From the NCBI RefSeq assembly GCF_029946005.1, contig NZ_JAQSDR010000002.1:62001-126000 (forward strand): 64,000 bases of DNA, written 5' to 3'. The notes under the pieces were generated by a model. That model saw only the letters and a list, made by a program, of their open reading frames with translations. It did no database searches and had not been told where the DNA came from. The position numbers were made by a program, and so were the translations under genes. The stretch comes from Aquabacterium sp. (GTDB lineage Bacteria > Pseudomonadota > Gammaproteobacteria > Burkholderiales > Burkholderiaceae_C). Shown here in pieces: positions 48,046 through 57,093 of this stretch. Each line of letters begins with the position of its first letter. Within the stretch, counting starts at the first letter, position 1.

Positions 48046-49791
48046 TCAAGCGTTTTCGTTGCTCAGGCGAATATCTGGCGGCAACCACTGAGGCAGGCAC
48101 AAGGTGAACGTCGATCCGGCGCCTGGCACGCTGCTCACCTCAATTCTGCCTCCCATGGCCTCTGCCAGATGCCGACAAAGCACCAACCCGATTCCAGTTC
48201 CTTGGGTCGATGAATTCTCGGAGCCCAGCCGATTGAAGGGCTCGAACAAATGCCTGACCTGCTCAGAACTCAACCCCTTGCCGGTATCTGAAATGGCGAA
48301 TTGAACCTCCCGCGCCATGCTGCGGACGGACAAACGGATCTCGCCACCATGGCGGTTGTACTTGATCGCGTTGGACAGCAAATTCAGCAGAATCTGATGC
48401 AAGCGCCGCTGATCGGCCTGAACCCAATGCGCCCCTTCGCCAAACGTCGGGCCCACCCACAAATTTCTGGATTGAGCCTCGGGTGCGGTCATCTCCAGCG
48501 CATCTCGCATGGCCTGAACAGCATCAACTGAAGTCATGGTCAAGGCAATCTTGCCTGCATCGATGCAAGCCAAGTCCAAGATTTCCGCCACCATCGACAA
48601 CAGGTGATTGCCAGCATGCAGGATGTGCCCGACCTTGCTTTGCAGCCCCCGGTTGCTTTGAATGGAGGGCTCGAAGCTCAGCAGCTGCGCAAAACCCAGG
48701 ACAGCATTGAGCGGCGTGCGAAGCTCATGGCTCATGCTCGACAAGAACCGGTCTTTGTGTTCGCTGGCCAATTCAGCCGCTTCTTTTTCGATGCGCAGTT
48801 GTTCCACACGCATGCGGTCGGTGATGTCGAGCAGCGTGCAACTCACAGCGATTACCTCTCCGGCCGCACTCGTCATCGCCTCCATGTTGCAAAGCAGATG
48901 GCCCATCGTGCCGTCTGATCGGCAATGGTCGAGTTCAATGTTCTCCGTGGACTCACCCGCCTTGGCCCTGGCCAGTGCCCTGAGACCACGCCACCAACTC
49001 ACGCTGGCAAACTGAGCGCGGGCTCGTTGAATCTGAAGGCTGCCAGAAAGTTGCTCAACATCCAACATGCTGCGCAACTGCTGAGACATGTCGAATTGAT
49101 CCGCGAGCAGGTCCCAATGCCAACTGCCCACCTTACCCAGCCTTTGAGCATTGGCCAACTCTTCGCTGCTATGCCTCAAACGGTCGGCTTGGTGCTTCAA
49201 AGTCAGGTGAGTGCGGACACGCGATTGCAGAACCGACGGATTCACAGGTTTGGAGATGAAATCCACTGCGCCCGCCTCCAGACACTGGCTTTCATCCCAG
49301 GTCGTGGTACTGCCCGTGATGAAAATGATCGGGATGCGGCATGTGGTGTCGTCCGCTTTGAGGCGTTTGCAGACCGCGTAGCCATCCATGCCCGGCATCA
49401 CGACATCCAACAACACCATGTCCGGCTTGGCAGAACGACACAGTTCAATCGCCTGAAATCCATTGGTGGCCACCAACAGTTGATAGTCCTGCTTGAGTGC
49501 GTGATACAGAGCCTGGACGTTGCCCGGTTGATCGTCAACGATCAACAACGTCGGGCGTGAAGCCCGGAGTGATCGACCTGACTGCCCCCCAGCAGGGAGC
49601 ACCTGAACTGCCTCGCCCAGCGACCCGCAAGACACCGCATCAATCTTCCACTCGCGCGAGACAACTCTTTGCAGATCAGGCCTTCTTCTCGCGTCTGCGC
49701 CCCTCAAGAACGACAAACGGCGATGCCCCAACCTCATCAGGGTGCCCGCCGCCCCTTGAGCCTGCACGGCCTGCCAGTCACGCACGTTCAT
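48046..49791 (-). CDS. REC-PAS histidine kinase
   Basis: A 581-aa cytoplasmic protein. An N-terminal receiver covers about 75-195 with LLIVDDQPGNVQALYHALK and Asp near 128 (MVLLDVVMPGMDG). A PAS-like module (about 225-335), HisKA with His near 352 (SMSHELRTPLNAVLGFAQL) and a HATPase (NLLSNAIKYN, SDTGKGLS, GTGIGLVLCRHLAE) follow. A receiver at the front of a kinase usually lets an upstream kinase gate it. The start MNVRDWQAVQAQ (49791) has GAGGTG upstream. It lies between the diguanylate cyclase and the 1397-aa hybrid kinase, all on one strand. Confidence 0.9.
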   Translation of the reverse strand: MNVRDWQAVQAQGAAGTLMRLGHRRLSFLRGADARRRPDLQRVVSREWKIDAVSCGSLGEAVQVLPAGGQSGRSLRASRPTLLIVDDQPGNVQALYHALKQDYQLLVATNGFQAIELCRSAKPDMVLLDVVMPGMDGYAVCKRLKADDTTCRIPIIFITGSTTTWDESQCLEAGAVDFISKPVNPSVLQSRVRTHLTLKHQADRLRHSSEELANAQRLGKVGSWHWDLLADQFDMSQQLRSMLDVEQLSGSLQIQRARAQFASVSWWRGLRALARAKAGESTENIELDHCRSDGTMGHLLCNMEAMTSAAGEVIAVSCTLLDITDRMRVEQLRIEKEAAELASEHKDRFLSSMSHELRTPLNAVLGFAQLLSFEPSIQSNRGLQSKVGHILHAGNHLLSMVAEILDLACIDAGKIALTMTSVDAVQAMRDALEMTAPEAQSRNLWVGPTFGEGAHWVQADQRRLHQILLNLLSNAIKYNRHGGEIRLSVRSMAREVQFAISDTGKGLSSEQVRHLFEPFNRLGSENSSTQGTGIGLVLCRHLAEAMGGRIEVSSVPGAGSTFTLCLPQWLPPDIRLSNENA

Positions 49792-49886
49792 GTCCACACC
49801 TCGTGTCTTCGTTGAAAGCTGCAATCCCACGGGCACCAGGCGCCTCAACTGTTATCGGCCCCCACTCCCCTGGCTTGAGCCCTCAC

Positions 49887-50834
49887 TCACCATTCGGTGC
49901 CAGACACCTGGGCTCGTCCAGCATTCTTGGCCTTGTACAACTGCTCGTCAGCCGTGGTCAGCAACTCTTCAAATGTGGCAGGGGAATTGGCGGTTTTCAC
50001 GGCGACCCCCAGGCTGATCGTGACCCTGTCAGCGACCGCCGAGTCCTCGTGAACAACCCCAAGATCGCGGACGCTTTGTTCTAAATGATGCGCGACTTGC
50101 ATCGCCCCCGCCAATTCGGTTTCAGGCAACAAGCACGCAAACTCTTCACCACCGTATCTCACCACCACATCAGCAGGCCGGTGCAAACCGCGAAGAAGGG
50201 CTTGTGCAACCTTCTTCAAGCAGTCATCCCCTGCCTGATGACCGTAACGGTCGTTGTAACGCTTGAAGTGGTCCACATCGATCAAGATCAAGGCCAGCGA
50301 GCTCTTACTCCTGCTGGCTCTCAACCACTCCGTCGACAGGCGATGATCGAAATAGCGTCGGTTGAAGACGCCCGTCAATCCGTCCACAAAGACAAGCTTG
50401 CGCAAGAGGTCAGATTGCAGTTTCAGCTTGATGTGGGTCTTGACCCTGGCCCTGACCACATCCGGGTTGATGGGCTTGGAAATGAAATCCACCGCGCCAA
50501 GTTCTAATCCCTGGGTTTCCTGCAAGGGATCATTGTGCGCGGTGACAAAAATCACCGGGGTGTCGCTGATGGCTGGGTCGGCCTTGATTTGCCGATAAAT
50601 CTCATGCCCGTCCATGCCATCCATGACCACATCCAGAAGCACCAAGTCTGGGTGTTGATCACGGCAAACCGACAAAGCTTGGGGGCCATTGGTTGCCATG
50701 AAAACTTGATAGTCCGCCGAGAAAGCGCGGTGGAGCACCTGAATATTAGTCGGTTGGTCATCCACTACCAAGAGTTTGGGCTTTCGACCGGAATCCTCCA
50801 GCAGTAATGCAAGTTCTGAATCAATGGCCGACAT
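49887..50834 (-). CDS. Response regulator diguanylate cyclase (REC-GGDEF)
   Basis: A 315-aa WspR/PleD-type output protein. The receiver has VVDDQPTNIQVLHRAF and phosphoacceptor D68 (LVLLDVVMDGMDG). The GGDEF domain has VDGLTGVFNRRYFDHRL, DVDHFKRYND and an intact GGEEF at 228-232, with the RxxD inhibitory site RPAD at 219-222. Phosphorylation by the neighbouring kinases should stimulate c-di-GMP synthesis. Its receiver resembles that of the next gene (DDQPxNxQxLxxA), suggesting duplication. It is the first gene of the minus-strand operon. Confidence 0.94.
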   Translation of the reverse strand: MSAIDSELALLLEDSGRKPKLLVVDDQPTNIQVLHRAFSADYQVFMATNGPQALSVCRDQHPDLVLLDVVMDGMDGHEIYRQIKADPAISDTPVIFVTAHNDPLQETQGLELGAVDFISKPINPDVVRARVKTHIKLKLQSDLLRKLVFVDGLTGVFNRRYFDHRLSTEWLRASRSKSSLALILIDVDHFKRYNDRYGHQAGDDCLKKVAQALLRGLHRPADVVVRYGGEEFACLLPETELAGAMQVAHHLEQSVRDLGVVHEDSAVADRVTISLGVAVKTANSPATFEELLTTADEQLYKAKNAGRAQVSGTEW

Positions 50835-51093
50835 CCATCTCTCCGGTGAGCCAACTTATTTGGAATCAGGCGGCATCATGCATCTTGCAGCTTATTGCGC
50901 TGGCCGAACACTGAAACTCAGATGCAAATGGCCAACACATCACGGCAACAGTAATGTGAACAGGATATAGCCTGTGGCTGGCGTGATCCAGTTCAACGCG
51001 GCATCGGTGCCCACAATGAGGAAATGCTGTGTATTTCGCCACACTGCATCCGGCCTAAGCGGACCTGAAGGCGGCGCAAGCATTTGATCTACA

Positions 51094-51169
51094 TGGTGCG
51101 CCCGGCTGGGATCGAACCAGCAACCCCTGCCTTCGGAGGGCAGTACTCTATCCATTGAGCTACGGGCGC
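51094..51169 (-). tRNA. tRNA-Arg (anticodon CCG)
   Basis: A 76-nt cloverleaf with encoded CCA. The acceptor GCGCCCG pairs with CGGGCGC. The anticodon loop CTCCGAA gives CCG, reading CGG. The T arm is GGTTCGATCC. The anticodon stem CTGCC/GGCAG is perfect. Confidence 0.96.
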
Positions 51170-51182
51170 AACGCAGGGGCAG

Positions 51183-51219
51183 ATTCTAACAGTGGGTCAG
51201 CGACAAGCCCCTCTATAAT
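51183..51219. promoter_or_regulatory. Divergent promoter region, tRNA-Arg and cytochrome c gene
   Basis: A perfect TATAAT at 51214-51219 on the plus strand could drive the cytochrome gene. TAGAAT at 51188-51183 on the minus strand is well placed for the tRNA, whose 5' end is 51169. Neither has a clear -35. Confidence 0.4.
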
Positions 51220-51301
51220 CCGGCCTTTGTGGCAGGATTTTCTGCCATGTTCAGCAGCCGCAAGGCCTGCGCCCACGATAACCAGCGCCCCTGAGGATCC
51301 C

Positions 51302-51859
51302 ATGAGCCAAGTGCCCAATTCTCACGACAACGATCACGAAGGCCCGATCAAGACACCCAAGCAACTGGCCGTGGCCGTGGGGCTGGCATTCATTGTGCCG
51401 ATCATCATCATCATCCTGCTGGTCGAGTTCGTGGCATCCAGTGGCACCGGCTCTTCGGGCAGCGATGCCTTGTCCGAGCAGGCCACAGCCCAGCGTATCA
51501 GGCCTGTGGGCTCGGTCGAAGTCAAAATGGTCTCGGCCAATGCTGGGCCGCGCTCAGGCGAAGAGGTCTTCAAGGCGCAGTGCGCCGCCTGCCACGAATC
51601 GGGTGCCATGGGCGCTCCAAAGTTGGGCGATGCCGCAGGCTGGGGGCCACGCATTGGCACCGGTCTGGCAGCCTTGATTCAATCTGCTCTCAAGGGCAAG
51701 AACGCCATGCCGCCACAAGCGGGTGGCGAATTCAGCGATCTGGAAGTGAGCCGCGCGGTGGCTTACCTGGCCAACGCTGGCGGCGCCAAATTCACCGAGC
51801 CTGCGGCGCCCGCTGCTGCGGCCTCAGAGGCTGCGCCCCCCGCCAGCGACGTCAAATAA
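51302..51859 (+). CDS. Membrane-anchored c-type cytochrome (c5-like)
   Basis: A 185-aa protein. A single N-terminal membrane helix, VGLAFIVPIIIIILLVEFVA (about 27-46), anchors a periplasmic cytochrome domain. The heme motif is AQCAACHESG (CxxCH), with downstream Met candidates in NAMPPQAGGEFSD as the axial ligand. The Ala/Pro-rich tail is flexible. It resembles cytochrome c5 family electron carriers. GAGGAT is placed six bases before ATG 51302. A hairpin and a strong terminator follow the stop. Confidence 0.9.
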   Translation: MSQVPNSHDNDHEGPIKTPKQLAVAVGLAFIVPIIIIILLVEFVASSGTGSSGSDALSEQATAQRIRPVGSVEVKMVSANAGPRSGEEVFKAQCAACHESGAMGAPKLGDAAGWGPRIGTGLAALIQSALKGKNAMPPQAGGEFSDLEVSRAVAYLANAGGAKFTEPAAPAAAASEAAPPASDVK

Positions 51860-51862
51860 AAA

Positions 51863-51877
51863 CCACGCTCAGCGTGG
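51863..51877. repeat. Small perfect hairpin after the cytochrome gene
   Basis: CCACGC-TCA-GCGTGG forms a 6-bp stem with a 3-base loop just after the stop codon, immediately before the terminator at 51881. Confidence 0.5.
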
Positions 51878-51880
51878 ATC

Positions 51881-51906
51881 AAAAGCCGACTCAAGGGTCG
51901 GCTTTT
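51881..51906. terminator. Bidirectional Rho-independent terminator
   Basis: AAAAGCCGAC-TCAAGG-GTCGGCTTTT gives a 10-bp stem with A-runs and T-runs on both sides. It ends the cytochrome gene on plus and the hypothetical gene on minus, whose stop codon begins at the next base. Confidence 0.88.
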
Positions 51907-52452
51907 TCATGCCTGAGGGGCCGGGGCTGGCTGGGGGTTCAGGCAATACGCGAATCGTTGCGGCAACTCTACAAACAGGATGTCCTGCGGATCCCACACC
52001 CCCGCCTCCACCGCGCTGGCTGCGGCATCCATGTCCATTGAACGCACCACGCCCAGCCCCAGTTCCGTCTCCAGGAACAAGCGACCGTGCTCGTCCAACC
52101 AGGCCCCGCGGACTTCGCCCACAACCTGGCGGGTGTGCGTGTCCACCTTGAAAGAATCCCCCTGGCGCTGCACCCCGAGCACCCAAGGCGCGGCCTCCAG
52201 CTCTAGGTACACCCGCTGCGGGCCATTCTGAAAAAACCACGCGCCTCGCTCATCAGACTCGTAATTGCGGTTAATGAAGTCGATCAGCTTGTCGTGCGTG
52301 ATGCGGCTGCCTTTGACCTGCGGAAACGGCCCGGCGGCCTGCACCCGGTCATCCCGCATGTACCAGTCACCCCGGGCATCCAGGGCCAACCAGCCATGGC
52401 AATTCGGCACATTGGGCCACTTCTTCAAAGCGGCCTTGACGATGTCATCCAT
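51907..52452 (-). CDS. Conserved hypothetical protein (DUF29xx-type, betaproteobacterial)
   Basis: A 181-aa soluble protein I recognise only as a conserved hypothetical of Burkholderiales. It begins MDDIVKAALKKWPNVPNCHG and has many aromatic and charged residues (GDWYMRDDRVQAAGPFPQVK, RGAWFFQNGPQRVYLELEAA). The sequence suggests a mostly beta fold with repeated W/Y positions. No signal peptide, membrane helix or metal motif is visible. It lies 19 bp after the hydrolase gene on the same strand, as the last gene of the purU group, and its stop abuts a bidirectional terminator. Confidence 0.75.
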   Translation of the reverse strand: MDDIVKAALKKWPNVPNCHGWLALDARGDWYMRDDRVQAAGPFPQVKGSRITHDKLIDFINRNYESDERGAWFFQNGPQRVYLELEAAPWVLGVQRQGDSFKVDTHTRQVVGEVRGAWLDEHGRLFLETELGLGVVRSMDMDAAASAVEAGVWDPQDILFVELPQRFAYCLNPQPAPAPQA

Positions 52453-52471
52453 GGAATCCCTTGTTGGTCGG

Positions 52472-53476
52472 TCAAAGATGCTGGGCCAGCCAGGGCCCCA
52501 CGGCCTCTGGCAAGGTGGTCACGTGGCCCGGCATGGGGCCGGCTGGAAAACCCACATGGCCACCCTCCTCAGGCTGCCACAAAGTCACCCAGCTTCCCAC
52601 CTCACCAGGCCTGGGCAAACTGGCCCCGGGGATGAAAGGATCGTTGCGGGCATTGATCACCAACGCGGGCACCCCGGTGATCAGATTCAAACGCGGTTGG
52701 GCCGAACAACGGGCCCAGTAATCGAGCGTCCCTGCGAACCCATGCAGCGGCGCGGTGAACACATTGTCGAACTCAAACAGATCCCGAGACGCGCGCAGGG
52801 CCTGCTCGTCGAACAAACCTGGAAACTGCGCCAACTTGGCCAAGGCTTTGGGCTTCATCGATTTCAGGAACATGCGGGTGTAAACCTGCCGGTTGAAGCC
52901 GCACCCAATGGCCTCGCCTGCCGCCGCCAAGTTCAATGGGGAAGACACCGCTGCCACGGCCTTGGCCACCTTCCGCGCTTCGTTGCCCGACTCCTGAGCC
53001 CAGCGCAGCAAGGCATTGCCCCCCATCGAAATGCCCACAACCACCATCGGCCCCCCATGAGCGGCCAACAAGCGGCGCAAGATCCAATCGATTTCCACGA
53101 AATCGCCCGAGTGGTAGGACCTGGGGCCCAGGTTCAACTCGCCCGAGCAGCCTCTGAAATGCGGAACCGCGTACGACCAGCCTTGCGCCCGGGCCCAATG
53201 AGCGAATGCCAGCGCATAGTGGCTGTGCGATGAGCCTTCCAGCCCATGGAACAGCACCAGGCAAGGCGTGGAGGCCGCGCCGACCTTGAGCGCAGGCAGC
53301 AGGTCCACATCGATGAAGTCCCCATCGGGCGTGTCCCATCGCTGCCGCTGGTATGGCACGTTGGCGGGGTAGGGACTGGCGTGTGGTCGAGAAAGCAGCG
53401 CGGGCCAGATGGTCTGCACATTGCCCCCCCAACTGCCCCGCCCTTTGAGCCAACGTGGCGCCGTATAGGACTGCAT
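52472..53476 (-). CDS. YheT-type alpha/beta hydrolase
   Basis: A 334-aa enzyme of the UPF0017/YheT esterase family. It opens with SYTAPRWLKGRGSWGGNVQTI, typical of the family. The oxyanion region is LVLFHGLEGSSHSHY, the nucleophile elbow VVGISMGGNALLRW, and the catalytic His lies in GGHVGFPAG. Family members act as short-chain esterases, with substrates not well defined. I start at ATG 53476; a TTG at 53494 would overlap the upstream gene's stop and is also possible. It sits between the NTF2-like gene and the hypothetical gene. Confidence 0.9.
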   Translation of the reverse strand: MQSYTAPRWLKGRGSWGGNVQTIWPALLSRPHASPYPANVPYQRQRWDTPDGDFIDVDLLPALKVGAASTPCLVLFHGLEGSSHSHYALAFAHWARAQGWSYAVPHFRGCSGELNLGPRSYHSGDFVEIDWILRRLLAAHGGPMVVVGISMGGNALLRWAQESGNEARKVAKAVAAVSSPLNLAAAGEAIGCGFNRQVYTRMFLKSMKPKALAKLAQFPGLFDEQALRASRDLFEFDNVFTAPLHGFAGTLDYWARCSAQPRLNLITGVPALVINARNDPFIPGASLPRPGEVGSWVTLWQPEEGGHVGFPAGPMPGHVTTLPEAVGPWLAQHL

Positions 53477-53490
53477 GATGTCGCCCAATG

Positions 53491-53949
53491 TCAATGCAAG
53501 GTGGCGGTCGGTTCGGCCAGCTCCTGAAGCTCATGCGCCTGACCGGGACTGGCGTGGTGCAGAACCATGCGCCAACCCAACGCGGTCCGCAAATACACAT
53601 TCGTGGCCAGCACAAACGCCGTCTGCAGCCCATCGGGGGTCAGTGCCTGCACCCTCTCCAGCACATGGTGTACCTCGCAATGGCCGGTTTCAAGTCGGCG
53701 CACCTGCTGCAGGGTGACCTGCACCGGCCCATTCGCAAAGATGGCTTCGAACGTGCCGCGAATGGCCACTTCACCCACCACCCGAGGCCCGCCAGGGTGC
53801 ACACAAGCGATATCTTCATCGTCGGACCAGACCGACATCAGACGCTCCAGGTCACCCTGCTGCAAGGCCTCGTAGAACGTGGCCTCGGTATCGTCCGCCG
53901 ACGCCATGAGCGCGGCCTGGGAAGCTTTGCGGGCGCGGGGATCACTCAT
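53491..53949 (-). CDS. NTF2/SnoaL-like domain protein
   Basis: A 152-aa small protein with the NTF2-like cone fold: FYEALQQGDLERLMSVWSDD, IACVHPGGPRVVGEVAIRGT and a C-terminal TNVYLRTALGWRMVLHHAS. This SnoaL_3-type pattern (a His before PGG) is common among stress or ketosteroid-isomerase-like proteins. No catalytic assignment is possible. It lies 43 bp downstream of purU and directly upstream of the hydrolase. Confidence 0.85.
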   Translation of the reverse strand: MSDPRARKASQAALMASADDTEATFYEALQQGDLERLMSVWSDDEDIACVHPGGPRVVGEVAIRGTFEAIFANGPVQVTLQQVRRLETGHCEVHHVLERVQALTPDGLQTAFVLATNVYLRTALGWRMVLHHASPGQAHELQELAEPTATLH

Positions 53950-53992
53950 GGGTTGTCAAGCGTCAGACAGGTTGAACACAACGATCCAGGAC

Positions 53993-54877
53993 TCAACGGA
54001 ACACCACGGTCTTGTGACCGTTCATCAGCACCCTGTGCTCGACATGCCATTTCACGGCACGCGCCAGCACCACGCACTCCACATCTCGCCCGACGGCGGT
54101 GAAGTCTTCCGGACTCAAGGTGTGATCGACACGCTCCACATCCTGTTCAATGATCGGACCTTCGTCCAGATCTGCCGTCACATAATGCGCCGTCGCCCCA
54201 ATCAGCTTCACTCCACGATCATGCGCCTGATAGTAGGGCTTGGCCCCCTTGAAGCTGGGTAAAAAACTGTGGTGAATGTTGATGGCCCGCCCCTTGAGAA
54301 AAGCGCAGAACTCCGGACTCAGGATTTGCATGTAACGCGCCAGCACGACCAAGTCGATGCCCTCCTGCTCCACCAGCGCTTCCACCTGCTGCTCCTGGGA
54401 ACGCTTGACCTCCGGGCCCGCCCCGATAGGCAATGGCAGATGGTGAAACGCGATGCCGTAACTGGCCGCGAGCTCGGCGTAGTCAGGGTGGTTGGAGACA
54501 ATGGCCGGGATTTCCACCGGCAGCTGACCTGACTGCCACCTGAACAGCAAATCATTCAGGCAGTGCCCATGCTTGCTGACCATGATCAGCATGCGCGGTT
54601 TGCGAGATTGAACGCGAATCGTCGCCGTCATGGCGAACTGCTCACGCACATGGCCAAACAAATTGGCCAACGTGGCCTCGTCCGCCAAATGCTCGGGCGC
54701 CTCGAAATGCACGCGCATGAAGAACAAACCGGTGCTGTCCTCATTCTGTACATCGCCAAACTGCTGTGAGTCGATGATGTTGCAACCGGCCTGGTAAAGC
54801 AGGCCCGACACGGCATGGACAATGCCCGTCGTGTCTCGGCACGACAGGGTCAGGACGAATTCGCGCTTGATATTCAT
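53993..54877 (-). CDS. purU: Formyltetrahydrofolate deformylase
   Basis: PurU of 294 aa hydrolyses 10-formyl-THF to formate and THF, balancing one-carbon pools. An N-terminal ACT regulatory domain (about 1-85: LTLSCRDTTGIVHAVSGLLY, IIDSQQFGD) precedes a formyltransferase-like domain. The catalytic Asn-His-Asp set is visible: AINIHHSFLPSFKGAKPY and VTADLDEGPIIEQDV. I start at MNIKREFVLTL (54877), since the upstream extension has no family similarity. It heads a four-gene minus-strand group. Confidence 0.95.
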   Translation of the reverse strand: MNIKREFVLTLSCRDTTGIVHAVSGLLYQAGCNIIDSQQFGDVQNEDSTGLFFMRVHFEAPEHLADEATLANLFGHVREQFAMTATIRVQSRKPRMLIMVSKHGHCLNDLLFRWQSGQLPVEIPAIVSNHPDYAELAASYGIAFHHLPLPIGAGPEVKRSQEQQVEALVEQEGIDLVVLARYMQILSPEFCAFLKGRAINIHHSFLPSFKGAKPYYQAHDRGVKLIGATAHYVTADLDEGPIIEQDVERVDHTLSPEDFTAVGRDVECVVLARAVKWHVEHRVLMNGHKTVVFR

Positions 54878-55012
54878 GATGGGCGGGATTGTAGGGGCCC
54901 ACATCGCAGATGTGGGCAAAGGCCGCCCAAAATGGCCCGCCCACGCAGTCAACGCACCACCACAGGGCCCCGTCCAACGATCAGACTGGGCCCCGCTTCG
55001 CCTTGTTGGCGC

Positions 55013-55231
55013 TCAGTGGCCGTGGCCGACCTTCTCGCCCGCTTTGAGCTTGTAGGCCGTGCCACAGTAAGGGCACTGACCACCTTCGGGCGCCGTGACC
55101 ACGTCGATGTACACGCGTGGATGAGTGCTCCACAAAGGCATTTTTGGGTTGGGGCAGAACACCACCCCCGGGCCTTGCAGCTCCTGCGCGGTGACTTCAA
55201 CCACGGCTTTGGCTTTTGCAGTCGTGCTCAT
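55013..55231 (-). CDS. Small zinc-finger protein (zf-CHCC type)
   Basis: A 72-aa protein with one zinc site: C26 (VVFCPNPKMPLW), H37 (STHPRVYID), C53 and C56 (CPYCGTAYKLK). This C-H-C-C pattern matches the small zinc-finger family related to the NDUFS6/complex I accessory subunit, common downstream of ilvE in betaproteobacteria. It begins 13 bp after the ilvE stop and is probably co-transcribed with it. Confidence 0.9.
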   Translation of the reverse strand: MSTTAKAKAVVEVTAQELQGPGVVFCPNPKMPLWSTHPRVYIDVVTAPEGGQCPYCGTAYKLKAGEKVGHGH

Positions 55232-55244
55232 GGCGTGACGCTCC

Positions 55245-56168
55245 TCAGACCTTGGTCAACCACTCGGCATACTTGGGATTGCGGCCGTTGACGATGTCAA
55301 AGAACGCGCTCTGAATCTTCTCGGTGATGGGCCCACGCGCGCCCGCGCCGATCTCGATGCGGTCAAGTTCGCGGATGGGCGTCACTTCGGCGGCGGTGCC
55401 GGTGAAGAAGGCCTCGTCGCAAATGTAGACCTCGTCGCGCGTGATTCGCTTCTCACGGATCTCCAGGCCCAGGTCCTGGCAGATGGCGAAGATCGTGTTG
55501 CGGGTGATGCCATTGAGCGCACCAGCCGACAGATCGGGTGTGTACAGCTTGCCGTTTTTCACGATGAAGATATTCTCACCGGCACCTTCGCTGACGAAAC
55601 CGCTGGAGTCCAGCAGCAGCGCCTCGTCATAACCCTCATCGGTCACTTCCAAGTTGGCCAGGATCGAGTTGGTGTAGTTGCTCACCGCCTTGGCCTGAGT
55701 CATCGTGATGTTGACATGGTGCCGCGTGTAGCTCGACGTCTTGACGCGGATGCCGCGCTTGAGGCCGTCTTCACCCAGGTAGGCACCCCAGGGCCAGGCA
55801 GCCACCATCAGGTGCACCTTGGCACCCTTGGGGCTCACGCCCATCTTCTCGGAGCCCAGCCATGCCAGCGGACGCAGGTAGCAGCTTTCCAGCTTGTTCT
55901 CGCGGACCACGTCCAGTTGCGCCTTGACCACCTCGTCGAAGCTGAAAGGAATCTTCATGCGCAGGATCTTGGCGCTGTTGAACAAGCGCTCGGTGTGCTC
56001 CTGAATGCGGAAGATCGCCGGCCCTTGGGCCGTGTTGTAGGCACGCACGCCCTCGAACACGCCGCAGCCGTAGTGCAAGGTATGGGTCAACACATGGATC
56101 TTGGCATCGCGCCATTCCACCATCTGGCCATCCATCCAGATTTTGCCGTCGCGATCGTCCATCGACAT
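55245..56168 (-). CDS. ilvE: Branched-chain amino acid aminotransferase
   Basis: A 307-aa class IV PLP enzyme that transaminates leucine, isoleucine and valine with 2-oxoglutarate. Motifs: DGKIWMDGQMVEWRDAKIHV, GCGVFEGVRAYNT, the cofactor region around the Lys in MTQAKAVSNYTN, and EGAGENIFIVKNGKLYTP. ATG 56168 (MSMDDRD) has AAAGGAC upstream; the length is normal for the family. A small zinc-finger gene follows in the same operon. Confidence 0.96.
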   Translation of the reverse strand: MSMDDRDGKIWMDGQMVEWRDAKIHVLTHTLHYGCGVFEGVRAYNTAQGPAIFRIQEHTERLFNSAKILRMKIPFSFDEVVKAQLDVVRENKLESCYLRPLAWLGSEKMGVSPKGAKVHLMVAAWPWGAYLGEDGLKRGIRVKTSSYTRHHVNITMTQAKAVSNYTNSILANLEVTDEGYDEALLLDSSGFVSEGAGENIFIVKNGKLYTPDLSAGALNGITRNTIFAICQDLGLEIREKRITRDEVYICDEAFFTGTAAEVTPIRELDRIEIGAGARGPITEKIQSAFFDIVNGRNPKYAEWLTKV

Positions 56169-56348
56169 GGGAAGTCCTTTCGGGAATTGTCTAAGTATTC
56201 GTTCGTTGACAACCGGCCTTGTCGCACTCAGGGGTGCCGCCGGAAAACCTTCGATTGTAGTCGTGTGGCGTTTGATTTTTAGCTTGGGCATGCGTGCCGC
56301 CTGGTGGGCAGCCGCTTGCATGAGCGCATTCCCAATGCCCAATGACAA

Positions 56349-56370
56349 AAGCCGACCCAAGGATCGGCTT
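56349..56370 (-). terminator. Terminator of the initiator tRNA
   Basis: On the minus strand AAGCCGA and TCGGCTT pair across an 8-base loop, and the stem is followed by TTG. It lies 13 bp downstream of the tRNA 3' end. Confidence 0.7.
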
Positions 56371-56382
56371 CTGCTTTAATTT

Positions 56383-56459
<77 letters not shown>

Positions 56460-56530
56460 ACAGAGAATTAGACTATAGCATGCTTTTTATATTTGTCACG
56501 CTTTTTGTGCAGATCGTGCGCCAAAAGTGA

Positions 56531-56555
56531 AAAGGGCCAGCAATGTCGGCCCTTT
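56531..56555 (-). terminator. Terminator of the ribosomal alpha operon
   Basis: On the minus strand AAAGGGCC-GACATTGCT-GGCCCTTT forms an 8-bp stem, followed by TTC and later T-rich sequence. It lies 33 bp after the rplQ stop, the last gene of the operon. Confidence 0.85.
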
Positions 56556-56588
56556 GTTCAAACGCTGAGTGAACAGCGCTTGGCTGAC

Positions 56589-56987
56589 TTACGCGTTGGT
56601 TTGGTCGTCAGCAACCGCTTCGGTGCCTTCGGTGCGCTCAACCAGCTCAACGTACGCCATGGGGGCGTTGTCGCCCACGCGGAAGCCCATCTTCAGGATC
56701 CGGGTGTAACCACCAGGACGCGCGGCGAAGCGGGGGCCCAGCACGTTGAACAGCTTGACCACGTTGTCGCGGTCACGCAGGCGGTCGAACGCCAAGCGCT
56801 TGTTCGCCAGGGTGGGGTTCTTGGCCAAAGTGATCAGGGGCTCGACCACACGGCGCAATTCCTTGGCCTTGGGGACGGTGGTCTTGATGGCTTCGTGCTG
56901 AATCAGCGAGTTCGCCATGTTGCGAAGCATCGCCAAGCGGTGCGACGAAGTGCGATTGAGTTTGCGGAGTCCGTGTCCGTGACGCAT
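56589..56987 (-). CDS. rplQ: 50S ribosomal protein L17
   Basis: L17 of 132 aa, a large-subunit protein near the exit tunnel. It starts [20 protein letters not shown], which is diagnostic, and contains [20 protein letters not shown] and the [20 protein letters not shown] motif. The acidic tail ([13 protein letters not shown]) is common in betaproteobacteria. It lies 106 bp downstream of rpoA and ends the operon at a clear terminator. Confidence 0.98.
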   Translation of the reverse strand: MRHGHGLRKLNRTSSHRLAMLRNMANSLIQHEAIKTTVPKAKELRRVVEPLITLAKNPTLANKRLAFDRLRDRDNVVKLFNVLGPRFAARPGGYTRILKMGFRVGDNAPMAYVELVERTEGTEAVADDQTNA

Positions 56988-57093
56988 GGTGCTGTCCTTT
57001 CTTACTTTATAAAACCGGCGGCCGGTTCAAGGTACCGCCGGGTGCACCGGGCAGCGGTTTGTTGAAACAAACTCACCACCCACTTTCAAAAAA

